From assembly GCF_039595935.1 (NCBI RefSeq), contig NZ_JBCNKR010000005.1, forward strand, positions 1-64,000: DNA of 64,000 nt, read 5' to 3'. The DNA comes from Flavobacterium sp. (GTDB lineage Bacteria > Bacteroidota > Bacteroidia > Flavobacteriales > Flavobacteriaceae). The translations under genes and the position numbers were made by a program. Positions 51,826-60,614 of this stretch are shown here, one piece after another. The notes beneath the pieces were generated by a model, which was not told the DNA's origin, did no database searches, and saw only the letters and a program-made list of their open reading frames with translations. How positions within the stretch are numbered: the stretch's first letter is position 1; each line of letters opens with the position of its first letter.

Positions 51826-53684
51826 AGAAGCAAAAAATAGAAGATATTTTTTCATCAATGGAAGACTTTTCGAGTGTTCCGCCTCCTGAATTGTGGGGTC
51901 AAATTGAAGAAAAACTAGATAAACCTAAAAAGAAGAAGAGAGCAATTCTTTGGTGGTCGGCGGCTGCATGCTTATTGTTAGGTTTGCTGCTCCCTTCTGT
52001 TTTACATTTTACTTCTAATGGCTCAGGAGTAAATTCGATACAAAATGGTTCTGTTGAAAATAATGTTGTTCTGGATCAGAAAAATAATGACACTGATAAA
52101 ACCAGAAGTATTGAAAATAATCAAAATATCCTTGAAAAAGAATCTAATAATAACCGGGTTTCATCATCAGAAAAAACAACTAATCAATCGCAGAATAATC
52201 AACTAAAACAAAACTCAGAAACAAGCAAAACACAATCTGATTCTCAAAACAAAAGAAACAACATCAATTTTGGATCCGAAATAAATGAACCAAAAAACAA
52301 TGCTGTAGCAGAAAAAACTTTTGTTCCAGCTAATGAAAATGGTTTTAATGCTGTTTCTAAAAATCAAATTTCTACAAATAGAAAAGAAAATATAAATCAG
52401 GCTGGTGCAGAAAAGACGTTTGTTTCAGCTGGAGAAAATGGATTTAATGCTGCATCTCAAAATCAGCTTTTAGCCACTAAAAAAGAGAATTCTAATAAGG
52501 CCGTTGCCGAAAAATCATTTGCCCCAAACAAATCGAATTCTTTTAATTATGGTACGAAAAGCAATTTATCAGATATCGAAAGAAAAAATGCTGATAAGAT
52601 TTTAGCAGAGAAGAAATTTACTCCGGCAAAAACAAATACGTTTATTGCTTCATCAGGAAATCAATTGCCAAATTCTGTTTTTGAGGATCTTTCTGGTTCT
52701 AAAAACAAAAGTGCGATTGCTTATACTAATTCGAACCCTAATGCAAAGAGAAATCCAAATGCTTTAAGTCCTTCGAATAAAGAAAAAGAAAACATTCAAA
52801 AAACAACTGCTGACAGAAGTATTGCAAGTCTTCAAAATAATAATTCGAAAAACAATGCGGCTTTTGTCAACGGAAATGTTTTGAGCAAAAAAGATTCTGT
52901 TCAGCTGGCAGAACTTCAAAATTTAGAAAAAGGAATTGCAGCGGCTCCTGAAGAGGAAAAAAAGAAAAAAGAAGACAAACTATTATCAAAAGCAGATAAA
53001 TGGGCATTACAGCTTTTTGCCGGTGTTGCCAGTTCTGAAAATTATAAAAACAATAAAACGTTAGGAAACGTAAACGATTCGAAACAAAGTAACTCTTACG
53101 GTGTAAAAACTCAGTATAAAATCAACAAAAAATGGGCTGTTGCCTCTGGATTTAAAATCAATGAACTTGGGCAGAGTGTTGCCAATGTTTCGTATTTGAA
53201 TGCCAAAAAACAGGCACTTTTTACTTCGAGTGATTATTTTGTAAAAAATGAAACTCTTCCGCAAATTGCAAGCAATGCAAATAATTATGTTTTGGTTTCG
53301 AACAGTACAAAAGATGTTTTGAAAAGTGATAATGTAGAAACCGGAAATTTAGATCAAAATTTACGTTATATCGAAATGCCTCTGGAAGTTTCGTATTCTA
53401 TTTTTAATAAAAAGAGAACAAACATTAATTTAAATACAGGCGGTTTTGTTGGAAAATTAATTTCTAACACTGTTGCGATTGATGGTAATTCGATGGGAGA
53501 AAATGTAAATGCAAACAATTACGTTTACGGTACAACTTTGAGCAGCACAGTGCAATATCGTGTGTATAAAAAGACAAACGTTTTTGTTGAACCTGCTGTT
53601 AATTACTACGCCAATCCTTTAACCAATCAGTCTTTTAATCAATTTCAATGGGGATTGAATTTTGGACTTAACGTTAATTTCTAA
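51822..53684 (+). CDS. Anti-sigma-like N-terminus fused through repeats to an outer-membrane beta-barrel
   Basis: The 620-residue protein is in four parts. Residues 1-40 are cytoplasmic and charged (KIEDIFSSMEDFSSVPPPE). Residues 41-63 are one membrane helix. Residues 64-393 are an Asn/Lys/Ser/Glu-rich linker with four tandem 33-residue repeats starting AEKTF or AEKSF/AEKKF at residues 163, 196, 229 and 262. Residues 394-620 read as an OMP beta-barrel (WALQLFAGV to WGLNFGLNVNF). Translational coupling to an ECF sigma factor suggests an anti-sigma role. The linker could let one chain touch both membranes. Relatives are usually named outer membrane beta-barrel proteins. Confidence 0.82.
   Translation: MKKQKIEDIFSSMEDFSSVPPPELWGQIEEKLDKPKKKKRAILWWSAAACLLLGLLLPSVLHFTSNGSGVNSIQNGSVENNVVLDQKNNDTDKTRSIENNQNILEKESNNNRVSSSEKTTNQSQNNQLKQNSETSKTQSDSQNKRNNINFGSEINEPKNNAVAEKTFVPANENGFNAVSKNQISTNRKENINQAGAEKTFVSAGENGFNAASQNQLLATKKENSNKAVAEKSFAPNKSNSFNYGTKSNLSDIERKNADKILAEKKFTPAKTNTFIASSGNQLPNSVFEDLSGSKNKSAIAYTNSNPNAKRNPNALSPSNKEKENIQKTTADRSIASLQNNNSKNNAAFVNGNVLSKKDSVQLAELQNLEKGIAAAPEEEKKKKEDKLLSKADKWALQLFAGVASSENYKNNKTLGNVNDSKQSNSYGVKTQYKINKKWAVASGFKINELGQSVANVSYLNAKKQALFTSSDYFVKNETLPQIASNANNYVLVSNSTKDVLKSDNVETGNLDQNLRYIEMPLEVSYSIFNKKRTNINLNTGGFVGKLISNTVAIDGNSMGENVNANNYVYGTTLSSTVQYRVYKKTNVFVEPAVNYYANPLTNQSFNQFQWGLNFGLNVNF
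52308..52688 (+). repeat. Coding tandem repeat, four units of about 99 bp
   Basis: Units begin at 52308, 52407, 52506 and 52605, each starting with codons for Ala-Glu-Lys and giving 33 residues (the last is incomplete). Protein similarity is clear between units 1 and 2 and weaker in 3 and 4. Confidence 0.8.
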
Positions 53685-53741
53685 TATTAATTTTTAGTAT
53701 ATCTATAGTTTATTGTTTTTTACTTGAAAATAGATATAACG

Positions 53742-53769
53742 AAAAGGCAGTTCAATCGAACTGTCTTTT
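53742..53769 (+). terminator. Terminator of the sigma/anti-sigma operon
   Basis: A 12-bp stem with one G-U (53742-53753 with 53758-53769, loop AATC) ends in a T run. Confidence 0.85.
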
Positions 53770-53789
53770 TTATTTTATGTTTGTTTTTG

Positions 53790-53964
53790 TTCCATAGGAA
53801 TGTTTCGTCGGTAGAAAAAAAAATATTTTCCAAATCGGTTTACGTTCCGTAGGAACGTTTGGTTTATGGTATTAATTATCAATAAATATATCAAACGTTC
53901 CTACGGAACGTATTTACGGTGGTTATCATTTTTTTTTCTACCGACGAAACATTCCTACGGAATG
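53790..53964. repeat. 175-bp nested inverted repeat built from four palindromes
   Basis: Outer arms (about 53790-53823 and 53929-53964) and inner arms (53841-53861 and 53892-53912) pair around a short AT centre. Each arm carries a small palindrome of the type GTTCC-GTA-GGAAC: near 53791, 53843, 53896 and 53951. No coding frame is inside. It resembles a MITE-like or large RNA hairpin element in the 360-bp gap between converging genes. Confidence 0.82.
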
Positions 53965-53987
53965 AATAACAAAAATGGTTTATAGCA

Positions 53988-54022
53988 AAAGAGGCTGTCT
54001 CAAAAATCGAGACAGCCTCTTT
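53988..54022 (-). terminator. Terminator after the T9SS nuclease gene
   Basis: A 14-bp stem (53988-54001 with 54009-54022) lies 23 nt after the minus-strand stop. Confidence 0.85.
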
Positions 54023-54044
54023 GTTATGAATTAAATCCCTGAAT

Positions 54045-57000
54045 TTATTTTTTCAGGATCTTATCTTTAAAAATAACTTTATTGTTTTCTGATAAAGTAT
54101 AAATGTAAACTCCTGGATGTAAATTATTTACAGACATTATCGTATTGCTAACTTCCTGACTGCCTTTTACATCAATTGGATTTCCTAATAAACGTCCGTT
54201 CAAATCATAAAGTCTTACTTTAAAATTTCTGCTTTCATTTGTTTTTACTGAGAAATTCAAAACATCAGCTGCAGGATTTGGATATGCATTTACAAAAAAT
54301 CCGGTTTTACCAAAATCCGGTGCCGATAAAACATCTTCTTTCAATTCAAAACGGGCAATAACGGGTCCGTGATCTGAAGTTGTAGTTGTATAATTTGAAA
54401 TATCATTTCGAGGATCGTAAACCGCAATCGAATTATTTATATACTCATCGTTTAATTCATTAGAAATCATAATGTGATCTAAAAACCCTCCTGAACTTAA
54501 AAAACTATAAGCGCCCGCCTGACTGATTCCTAAAGTAAGGGCATTATAGTTTTGAGTATCTGTAACAAAACTTTCATAAGATGAAGGGTTTGGCGTAATA
54601 ACCGATGCTTTTACATCATCATTATAATCGCCTAAAATAATTAAATTAGAATTGGCATAATGAGCATCTAAACTATCTTTTAAAACCTGAGCATCGTATT
54701 TACGCATATTGTATCGTGAAATATCCGATCCGCTGTTGGCACGGGCATGAAGATCTACTACGTTAAGTTCTTTTGTAACGTCACCAATATGGGTTTCAAG
54801 TGTTACTAAATAAGGTAAACGTCCGGAAGAGAAAAAACTTGAGCCATTACCGCCCGGATAATTTGCCAGCGTTTTTGTTCCGGCACGAACCTCATCATAA
54901 AATTCTTTAAACATAACGCGGGTCTTTTTTACAGAAGTTGTCTGCGTATTGTAAAGAACCACTAATTTTTGAGGGGGAAAATTCGGATCTGGCGTATCAA
55001 AAGAATACGACCATGAGGTAGAAATTGTTTTATCGAATGTTTTTCCGTTGATGTTTATTTTCTGGATTAAAACATCAATCGACGGATCATCTGAAACTTC
55101 CTGAACTACGTAAACGTCTGCATTAAGTTTATTCATTACTTTGGCCACATTTTCGATTTGCAATGCATCATCAGTTGGTCCAAATTCTACTCCGTCAGTT
55201 CCTTTTACATCAGTTCCAAAAAATTCTAAGTTATAGGTTACGATATCAAAAGTGTCTGCTTTTGGTATAGAAGAACCTGAGAATAAACCTATTTGTTTGT
55301 TTAAAGAAGTTCCGGTAACGGTTAATGATCCTGATATTAAAAGTGCTTTTGTTACAGGCACAAATCGGGCATAAATCGTTTTTCCGACAGCAGCATCGGC
55401 AGCTGAAACTACTAAACTGGATTGAAATGTAATATTGTCAAATGATAATTCAAAAGATGCCGGCGCCGTAATGGTGATATCTCCATAACCTTCTGCATTG
55501 AAAATAAAAGACTGACTTGCTGAAACTGCATTAACTGCAACGTCTCCAAAATCTAAAACAGGATTTGAATTTACATAACCTGCTTCATTCGAAATTAATA
55601 CATCATCTAGCGACCACTCGGCAGCAAAATTATTTCCTCCGGCTGTAGTTTCGTAAACCCATGCTAAATAAGTATGACTTGTTTTGTAATCACTTAGTTT
55701 AATGTATTGTGATTTTGTGTATGTTCCAGTAACTGTTGGAAAATTCCCTTGCAATTCTGTCCATGTTGCCGTTTCCGGATTACTTTTTCCGTCGTAATCT
55801 GTAGAAACCATTAATTTTAATCCTGGTCCTGTATAAAATTTACGAGAGAAAAAAGATACTAACGGAAATTCTGTAAAAGTATCTAAATGTAATTTAGGCG
55901 AAATTAACCAGTCTTTGCTGACTCCAGAATCAGAATAACCATTCATTAAAACTGCTCCGGTTCCTGAATTTACGTTTCTGGTAACAGTTGTTGGCGACCA
56001 TTTGTTTAAAGTTCCGGCAACGTTATATTGTGTCCATCCGCTGTTTGACAAAACATTCGGATCATTGAAACCTTGTACGTAAGGATTAATTCCTACTCCT
56101 GTCAGTGTAACTATTTTAGTTGCGGCACCATTAGATTCATGTGTTATTTCTCCAGTAAAACTGTTTACAGCATTTGGTAAAAACTTTACATAAACTGTTT
56201 GCACAGCGTTTGAAGCAAAATCTGCAGCAGAATAAGTTAAAGTTGATGCGAATGTCGTATTGTCTTTAGAAATCGTAAAATTGGCTGTAGAAGTTAAAAC
56301 AACATCATCAGTAAGATTCGAACCCTGAATTTGATAGCTCAAAATATCTGATTCAAAATTAGCTTCTGAAAAACCTAAATTTAACGAAGCGACACTAGTT
56401 GTTAAAGTAGGAAGAGCAACACTTGAAGTCGCAGCATCAATTCTGTTTACGGCAGACTGAATATTTCCATAAGGATCTTCTGAAATTGAAAAAACAGAAT
56501 ACGAAGTACTTAAGCTTAATCCGGTAAAACTTTTAGTAAATTCCTGAGAGCCTGCTGTAATATCTAAAATTCCAGATTGTAATGCAGGAATCCCGCCAGC
56601 ATCTTCTCCGGCTTTGATTTGTGCGACGGTTGGTTCTGCACTTCCTCCCGGTAATAACACATAATAGGTTTTTCCTATTTCATCCAGTTTATTGATAAAA
56701 TCAAAACTCTGCGATAAGATATTATCTGCTTTTGGGTAACCAGAAGCATTTATTGGCGCTGCGACATCACTTTTAATTTCTATATTATCAATTGCAAATG
56801 AAGGACGTGAACCTGCTCCTGAAATTTGTCTTGAAATCCATCGAATTTGAACTATCGGCTGGTTATCGCATTCTGCAGGTAAAGTTACTTTTATAGTTCT
56901 TGAATTTTGAGGAGTGGTAACGGCTGTAGTTTGTTTTACATCATTATTCGCATAAGCAGTTGATAATAACGAGGTAAAAGCTGCTGTTGTGCCTACTCTA

Positions 57001-57455
57001 TATTGTAAAACCATTTCGTTTATACGAGTATTGGTTGTTGCAGGCGGAATATCGTACGGATTACGAATGGTCATGGCATCATACTGAACCTGAATGGCGG
57101 TTTGTCCTGTGGCATCAAAAGCAAAACCAATGGTAAGGTCTAATGAACCTGTATTTAAAAATCCTATTTTTCCATCATAATTATGAAAATTACCACTATT
57201 GGTTGCCGCTGTACTGCTGGCAACTAAAGGCCTGTCGGCAACAAGAGTTGCATTTGTATTAAAATTAGACCCGGGAGCGGTTGCTGCTGTCCAGCCCTGA
57301 AATCCTGCCGGATATGCTGTAACTGTTGGTGCAAAAGAAAAATCCTGTGTATAAGGCAGACTTTGCGGGGGTGGAAAAGTTTGCGCCATTATACTTAATG
57401 AACACCAAAAAAAACTTAAAGCCATAACATGGCGAATGAAGTAATTGTTTCTCAT
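54045..57455 (-). CDS. Giant secreted endonuclease/exonuclease/phosphatase protein with T9SS sorting domain
   Basis: From the ATG at 57455 the protein has 1136 residues. A TTG 11 codons upstream overlaps a minus-strand -7 element (TAAATTTG, 57493-57486), so the inner ATG is preferred. After the signal peptide come beta-rich adhesion-type modules, including a choice-of-anchor J-like segment (GFNDPNVLSNSGWTQYN to WSLDDVLISNE). An EEP nuclease domain (about 730-1040) has VTYNLEFFG, YVVQEVSDD, VVDLHARANS, ILGDYNDDV and TSDHGPVIARF. The C-terminal T9SS domain has VNAYPNPAADVLNF and ends KDKILKK. A role as surface or released DNase is likely. Confidence 0.9.
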   Translation of the reverse strand: MRNNYFIRHVMALSFFWCSLSIMAQTFPPPQSLPYTQDFSFAPTVTAYPAGFQGWTAATAPGSNFNTNATLVADRPLVASSTAATNSGNFHNYDGKIGFLNTGSLDLTIGFAFDATGQTAIQVQYDAMTIRNPYDIPPATTNTRINEMVLQYRVGTTAAFTSLLSTAYANNDVKQTTAVTTPQNSRTIKVTLPAECDNQPIVQIRWISRQISGAGSRPSFAIDNIEIKSDVAAPINASGYPKADNILSQSFDFINKLDEIGKTYYVLLPGGSAEPTVAQIKAGEDAGGIPALQSGILDITAGSQEFTKSFTGLSLSTSYSVFSISEDPYGNIQSAVNRIDAATSSVALPTLTTSVASLNLGFSEANFESDILSYQIQGSNLTDDVVLTSTANFTISKDNTTFASTLTYSAADFASNAVQTVYVKFLPNAVNSFTGEITHESNGAATKIVTLTGVGINPYVQGFNDPNVLSNSGWTQYNVAGTLNKWSPTTVTRNVNSGTGAVLMNGYSDSGVSKDWLISPKLHLDTFTEFPLVSFFSRKFYTGPGLKLMVSTDYDGKSNPETATWTELQGNFPTVTGTYTKSQYIKLSDYKTSHTYLAWVYETTAGGNNFAAEWSLDDVLISNEAGYVNSNPVLDFGDVAVNAVSASQSFIFNAEGYGDITITAPASFELSFDNITFQSSLVVSAADAAVGKTIYARFVPVTKALLISGSLTVTGTSLNKQIGLFSGSSIPKADTFDIVTYNLEFFGTDVKGTDGVEFGPTDDALQIENVAKVMNKLNADVYVVQEVSDDPSIDVLIQKININGKTFDKTISTSWSYSFDTPDPNFPPQKLVVLYNTQTTSVKKTRVMFKEFYDEVRAGTKTLANYPGGNGSSFFSSGRLPYLVTLETHIGDVTKELNVVDLHARANSGSDISRYNMRKYDAQVLKDSLDAHYANSNLIILGDYNDDVKASVITPNPSSYESFVTDTQNYNALTLGISQAGAYSFLSSGGFLDHIMISNELNDEYINNSIAVYDPRNDISNYTTTTSDHGPVIARFELKEDVLSAPDFGKTGFFVNAYPNPAADVLNFSVKTNESRNFKVRLYDLNGRLLGNPIDVKGSQEVSNTIMSVNNLHPGVYIYTLSENNKVIFKDKILKK

Positions 57456-57719
57456 AAGCTTTAAAAATATTGAGTTTTTAGAAATCAAATTTATAATGTT
57501 TAAAGTTAAGAGAATATTGTAAAACCATGAATTTATTGTAAGTTATTTCATAAAAAGTTTCGAAAATCCATTGCTGTATTGCATCTTAATTAAGATTATT
57601 ACTAACAATCATGCGTTTTTAGCGGTTTTTTATAACATTTTAAAAAGCATTAAACAGCTTTAAAATTAATCAGAAATTACTTTTATTTAATTAACATTTT
57701 ATTCTTTTAGGATATAAAA

Positions 57720-57743
57720 AAAGCTGTCCTTTGAGACAGCTTT
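57720..57743 (-). terminator. Terminator after the SDR gene
   Basis: A 9-bp stem (57720-57728 with 57735-57743) is flanked by an A run, giving a T tail on the minus strand. Confidence 0.8.
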
Positions 57744-57762
57744 CTTTATAAAATTCAAAAAA

Positions 57763-58515
57763 TTATACTGCGGTATAACCACCATCAGCAATAAAATAAC
57801 TTCCGGTTGTGAATGAAGATTTTTCAGAGCTTAAAAAAGTTACGAGTTCGGCAATTTCTTCTGCAGTTCCTAAACGGTTCATTGGTGCTTTTGCTGCCAC
57901 GGCATTCATAGCATCATTATTCAAATTATCTTTTAGCAATGCGGTTTCGATATAACCCGGACCAACTGCATTACAACGAATATTTTTTTGGGCATATTCT
58001 GCCGCAATATTTTTAGTCAATCCTACAACTCCATGTTTAGAAGCTGTATAAGCCGGACTTAACGGGGCTGCCACCTGCCCGTGAATAGAGGCAATATTTA
58101 CGATACTTCCTCCTCCATTTTTTTCCATTTGTTCAAGCTGATAACGGCAGGCATAAAAAACACCGCTTAAATTAAGTGCAATGACACGATCCCAGGCATC
58201 TGGTTCATATTCTCCGGTAGGTTTTGCGGGGCCTCCCATTCCGGCATTATTACAGGCAATATCCAATCGGCCGTATTTAGAAACTGTAACCTCAACCATA
58301 CGTTTATTATCGCTTGCACTCGACGAATCGCCTTTTACGAAAAAGGCTTCTCCTCCATTATCCTTTATAACTTTTACGGTTTCTTCCCCGTGTTCTACAT
58401 TAATATCCGAAACTACAACTTTTGCTCCTTCTCGAGCGTAGGCTTCTGCAACTGCGCGTCCAATTCCTGAACCTCCTCCAGATACAAAAGCTACTTTGTT
58501 TTCTAAAAGTGACAT
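57763..58515 (-). CDS. Short-chain dehydrogenase/reductase
   Basis: The 250-residue classical SDR has the cofactor motif SGGGSGIGRAVAEAYAREG, the structural NNAG (CNNAGMGG), catalytic Ser in VNIASIHG and Tyr/Lys in YTASKHG. A C-terminal FTTGSYFIADGGYTAV follows, typical of glucose-1-dehydrogenase-like and 3-oxoacyl reductases. The Asp after the second strand (VVVSDINVE) suggests NAD rather than NADP. The substrate is unknown. It is a single gene with its own terminator. Confidence 0.92.
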   Translation of the reverse strand: MSLLENKVAFVSGGGSGIGRAVAEAYAREGAKVVVSDINVEHGEETVKVIKDNGGEAFFVKGDSSSASDNKRMVEVTVSKYGRLDIACNNAGMGGPAKPTGEYEPDAWDRVIALNLSGVFYACRYQLEQMEKNGGGSIVNIASIHGQVAAPLSPAYTASKHGVVGLTKNIAAEYAQKNIRCNAVGPGYIETALLKDNLNNDAMNAVAAKAPMNRLGTAEEIAELVTFLSSEKSSFTTGSYFIADGGYTAV

Positions 58516-58663
58516 ATTCTTAAGATTTAAATTTGTAGCTGTAATTTACGAAGATATAAGCCGACAGCCTCAGAAAACAGGGAGTTTACCATAAGATTAA
58601 GACTTTATCATAATCAAATGTTATTTGACATTAAAAGCTCGTAAATCCGGGAAAATTTCAGTA

Positions 58664-59038
58664 TTATTTTTCTTCATCCAATTTCATATTTCCCCGATCT
58701 TCGTGATTATCAGGGTGTGAGTTTGGATAACGATTGGGTGTAATGTCTGAATTTCTATCTTTATTTTCTACTGTTTTATTCGCTTCTTCTTCGGTCGAAA
58801 CGCCTCGGTTTGAATTTGGATTATTTGGGTTTACATCGCCTTTGACTTTGTCAATATCCTCGTTTTCATTTCGTGCTCTTTTTACAACTTCTTTATTTCC
58901 GTCAGCATCCGTTACAACTTCTTTTTTTAGATTGGCATCATCTTCTTTTCCATCGTGCGAAATATTCTTTCCTTTTGTTTCGTCTATATTTTTTTGTACT
59001 CCATTTATCTTTTTAGAGCCTAAATTATTAGCTTCCAT
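58664..59038 (-). CDS. Small acidic hypothetical protein
   Basis: From the ATG at 59038 the product has 124 residues and begins MEANNLGSKKINGVQKNID. A longer frame to 59107 begins with an unlikely basic segment. It is highly polar (Asp, Glu, Asn, Lys), lacks hydrophobic core, signal peptide or membrane segment, and is probably disordered. No family is recognised. It stands alone between the SDR gene and a divergent small membrane protein gene. Composition resembles stress-associated hydrophilic proteins, but that is only an impression. Confidence 0.6.
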   Translation of the reverse strand: MEANNLGSKKINGVQKNIDETKGKNISHDGKEDDANLKKEVVTDADGNKEVVKRARNENEDIDKVKGDVNPNNPNSNRGVSTEEEANKTVENKDRNSDITPNRYPNSHPDNHEDRGNMKLDEEK

Positions 59039-59189
59039 ATCATTATTATTTTTAGTTTCTATATTAATATTACGAATTCTTATTTTTATAATGAAAGAGT
59101 TTAACATTGCTTTGTGGTAATACGGGCAAATCTTTCATAATTCATTATCTTTATTTACAATATTTTACGTTTTAACTAATTTTGATGCT

Positions 59190-59396
59190 ATGAACTTTTT
59201 CAAAATCAAAACCAGCTGGTCAAATGCCGAATTTATTCTGATAAAATTATGCATGGCTTCCATTTATATTCTTGTTGGAAGTTACTTTCATGATTTCTTC
59301 CAAAACTATTATGCACCGCTTTTAATTATTTTTGGAATTACGGTAATCTGGTTTGTATCTGCATGGCTAAAAAAGCTGAATTCAAAAAGTGAATAA
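59190..59396 (+). CDS. Small membrane protein, 68 residues
   Basis: The frame begins MNFFKIKTSWSNAEFILIKL and has two hydrophobic segments (about 15-33 and 41-58) and a basic tail (WLKKLNSKSE), fitting a two-helix inner-membrane protein. No family is recognised. The gene is in the same direction as, and 61 nt before, the pseudouridine synthase gene. Organisation of hydrophobic segments supports it being real. Confidence 0.6.
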   Translation: MNFFKIKTSWSNAEFILIKLCMASIYILVGSYFHDFFQNYYAPLLIIFGITVIWFVSAWLKKLNSKSE

Positions 59397-59457
59397 TCGA
59401 TTCTCATATTTGCTATAATACTTGCAGAACAACGCTATCTTTGTAAAAAATTAAAAC

Positions 59458-60039
59458 ATGCACAGACATTTCATTCTTTTTAAACCTTACGGCTATTTAA
59501 GCCAATTTATTTATGAATTGAAAAGAAAGAAAAAGCTTTTGGGAGAACTGCATGATTTTCCAGAAGGCACAATGGCAATTGGAAGACTTGACGAAGATTC
59601 TGAAGGTTTACTTCTCCTGACGACTGACGGAAATATGAGCGAACTCGTTAGAAGTAAAAAAGTTGAAAAAGAATATTATGTTCAGGTTGATGGTGTAATT
59701 ACTCCGGAAGCGATTGAACAATTACAAAAAGGTGTTGAAATTGGACTCGATGGTGGCAAATACAAAACAAAGCCTTCCAAAGCTTTTATAGTAAATGAAA
59801 TTCCTGATTTTGGAGCAAGAGCCAAAAAAATCAGAGACGAACGTCATGGGCCAACTTCATGGGCATCGATCACAGTAAGAGAAGGAAAATTTCGTCAGGT
59901 TAGAAAAATGACTGCTGCAGTTGGTTTTCCTACTTTACGCTTGGTTCGTGTTCGAATAGGAAATGTATATTTGCAGAACCTAAAAGCCGGAGAAGTCCGC
60001 GAGGTTTCTGATTTTCAATTAGAAAATGAGTCAATTTGA
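59458..60039 (+). CDS. Ribosomal large-subunit pseudouridine synthase, RluE/RsuA family
   Basis: The 193-residue enzyme converts uridine to pseudouridine in rRNA. It begins MHRHFILFKPYGYLSQF and has the catalytic motif AIGRLDEDSEGLLLLTTDG with the nucleophilic Asp. VEKEYYVQVDG and EGKFRQVRKMTAAVGFPTL follow, the family's later signatures. It lacks the N-terminal S4 domain of RsuA/RluB, as RluE does, so 23S rRNA is the likely target. It leads a pair with trmL, separated by a heptamer array. Confidence 0.92.
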   Translation: MHRHFILFKPYGYLSQFIYELKRKKKLLGELHDFPEGTMAIGRLDEDSEGLLLLTTDGNMSELVRSKKVEKEYYVQVDGVITPEAIEQLQKGVEIGLDGGKYKTKPSKAFIVNEIPDFGARAKKIRDERHGPTSWASITVREGKFRQVRKMTAAVGFPTLRLVRVRIGNVYLQNLKAGEVREVSDFQLENESI

Positions 60040-60060
60040 TAATTAGGTAATTTCAGAAAT

Positions 60061-60083
60061 TCATAACTCATAACTCATAACTC
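60061..60083. repeat. Heptanucleotide array TCATAAC
   Basis: Three exact TCATAAC units plus a partial fourth lie between the pseudouridine synthase and trmL genes. Confidence 0.82.
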
Positions 60084-60090
60084 AAAAAAA

Positions 60091-60546
60091 ATGCTAAACG
60101 TTGTTCTTGTAGAACCAGAAATACCAAATAATACCGGAAATATCGGGAGATTATGCGTAGGTACAGAAAGCCGACTTCACTTAATTCATCCTTTTGGGTT
60201 TGTGATAAATGATAAAAACTTAAAACGTTCGGGGTTAGATTATTGGGTTCATCTTGATGTAACGGAATATGAAAATGTAGAGGAATGGATAAAACAGATT
60301 CCGGATCATTCGCGTGTTTTTTTAATGAGTTCTCATTCTGAAAAATCCTATTTAGAAAATGAATTCCAGGATGGTGACTGGCTGGTTTTTGGAAAAGAAA
60401 GCGTTGGTTTGAGCAAAGAATTTATGGCAAGATTCGAAAATCATTTAACGATTCCGATGTCACCGCTTATTCGTTCTTTTAATATTGCAAATTCGGTTGC
60501 GTTTGTGGTTGGTGAAGCTAAGAGACAGATTAAACTTAAAGGTTAA
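60091..60546 (+). CDS. trmL: tRNA (cytidine(34)-2'-O)-methyltransferase
   Basis: TrmL methylates the wobble ribose of tRNA-Leu isoacceptors. The 151-residue SPOUT protein begins LNVVLVEPEIPNNTGNIGRL with the conserved Asn-Asn-Thr-Gly-Asn. It ends with knot motifs LVFGKESVGLSKEF and MSPLIRSFNIANSVAFVVGE, which bind SAM. Length is normal. It follows an rRNA-modifying enzyme gene, so two RNA-modification genes are grouped. Confidence 0.95.
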   Translation: MLNVVLVEPEIPNNTGNIGRLCVGTESRLHLIHPFGFVINDKNLKRSGLDYWVHLDVTEYENVEEWIKQIPDHSRVFLMSSHSEKSYLENEFQDGDWLVFGKESVGLSKEFMARFENHLTIPMSPLIRSFNIANSVAFVVGEAKRQIKLKG

Positions 60547-60614
60547 TCTTTTAATTGGAAAAATTTATAAAAATTAAAATATAATTAATCTTTACACATT
60601 GTAATCAAAATAAT

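Noticed and set aside
53790..53964. Insertion sequence
   Set aside because: The inverted repeat has no internal transposase and no visible target-site duplication; kept only as a repeat.
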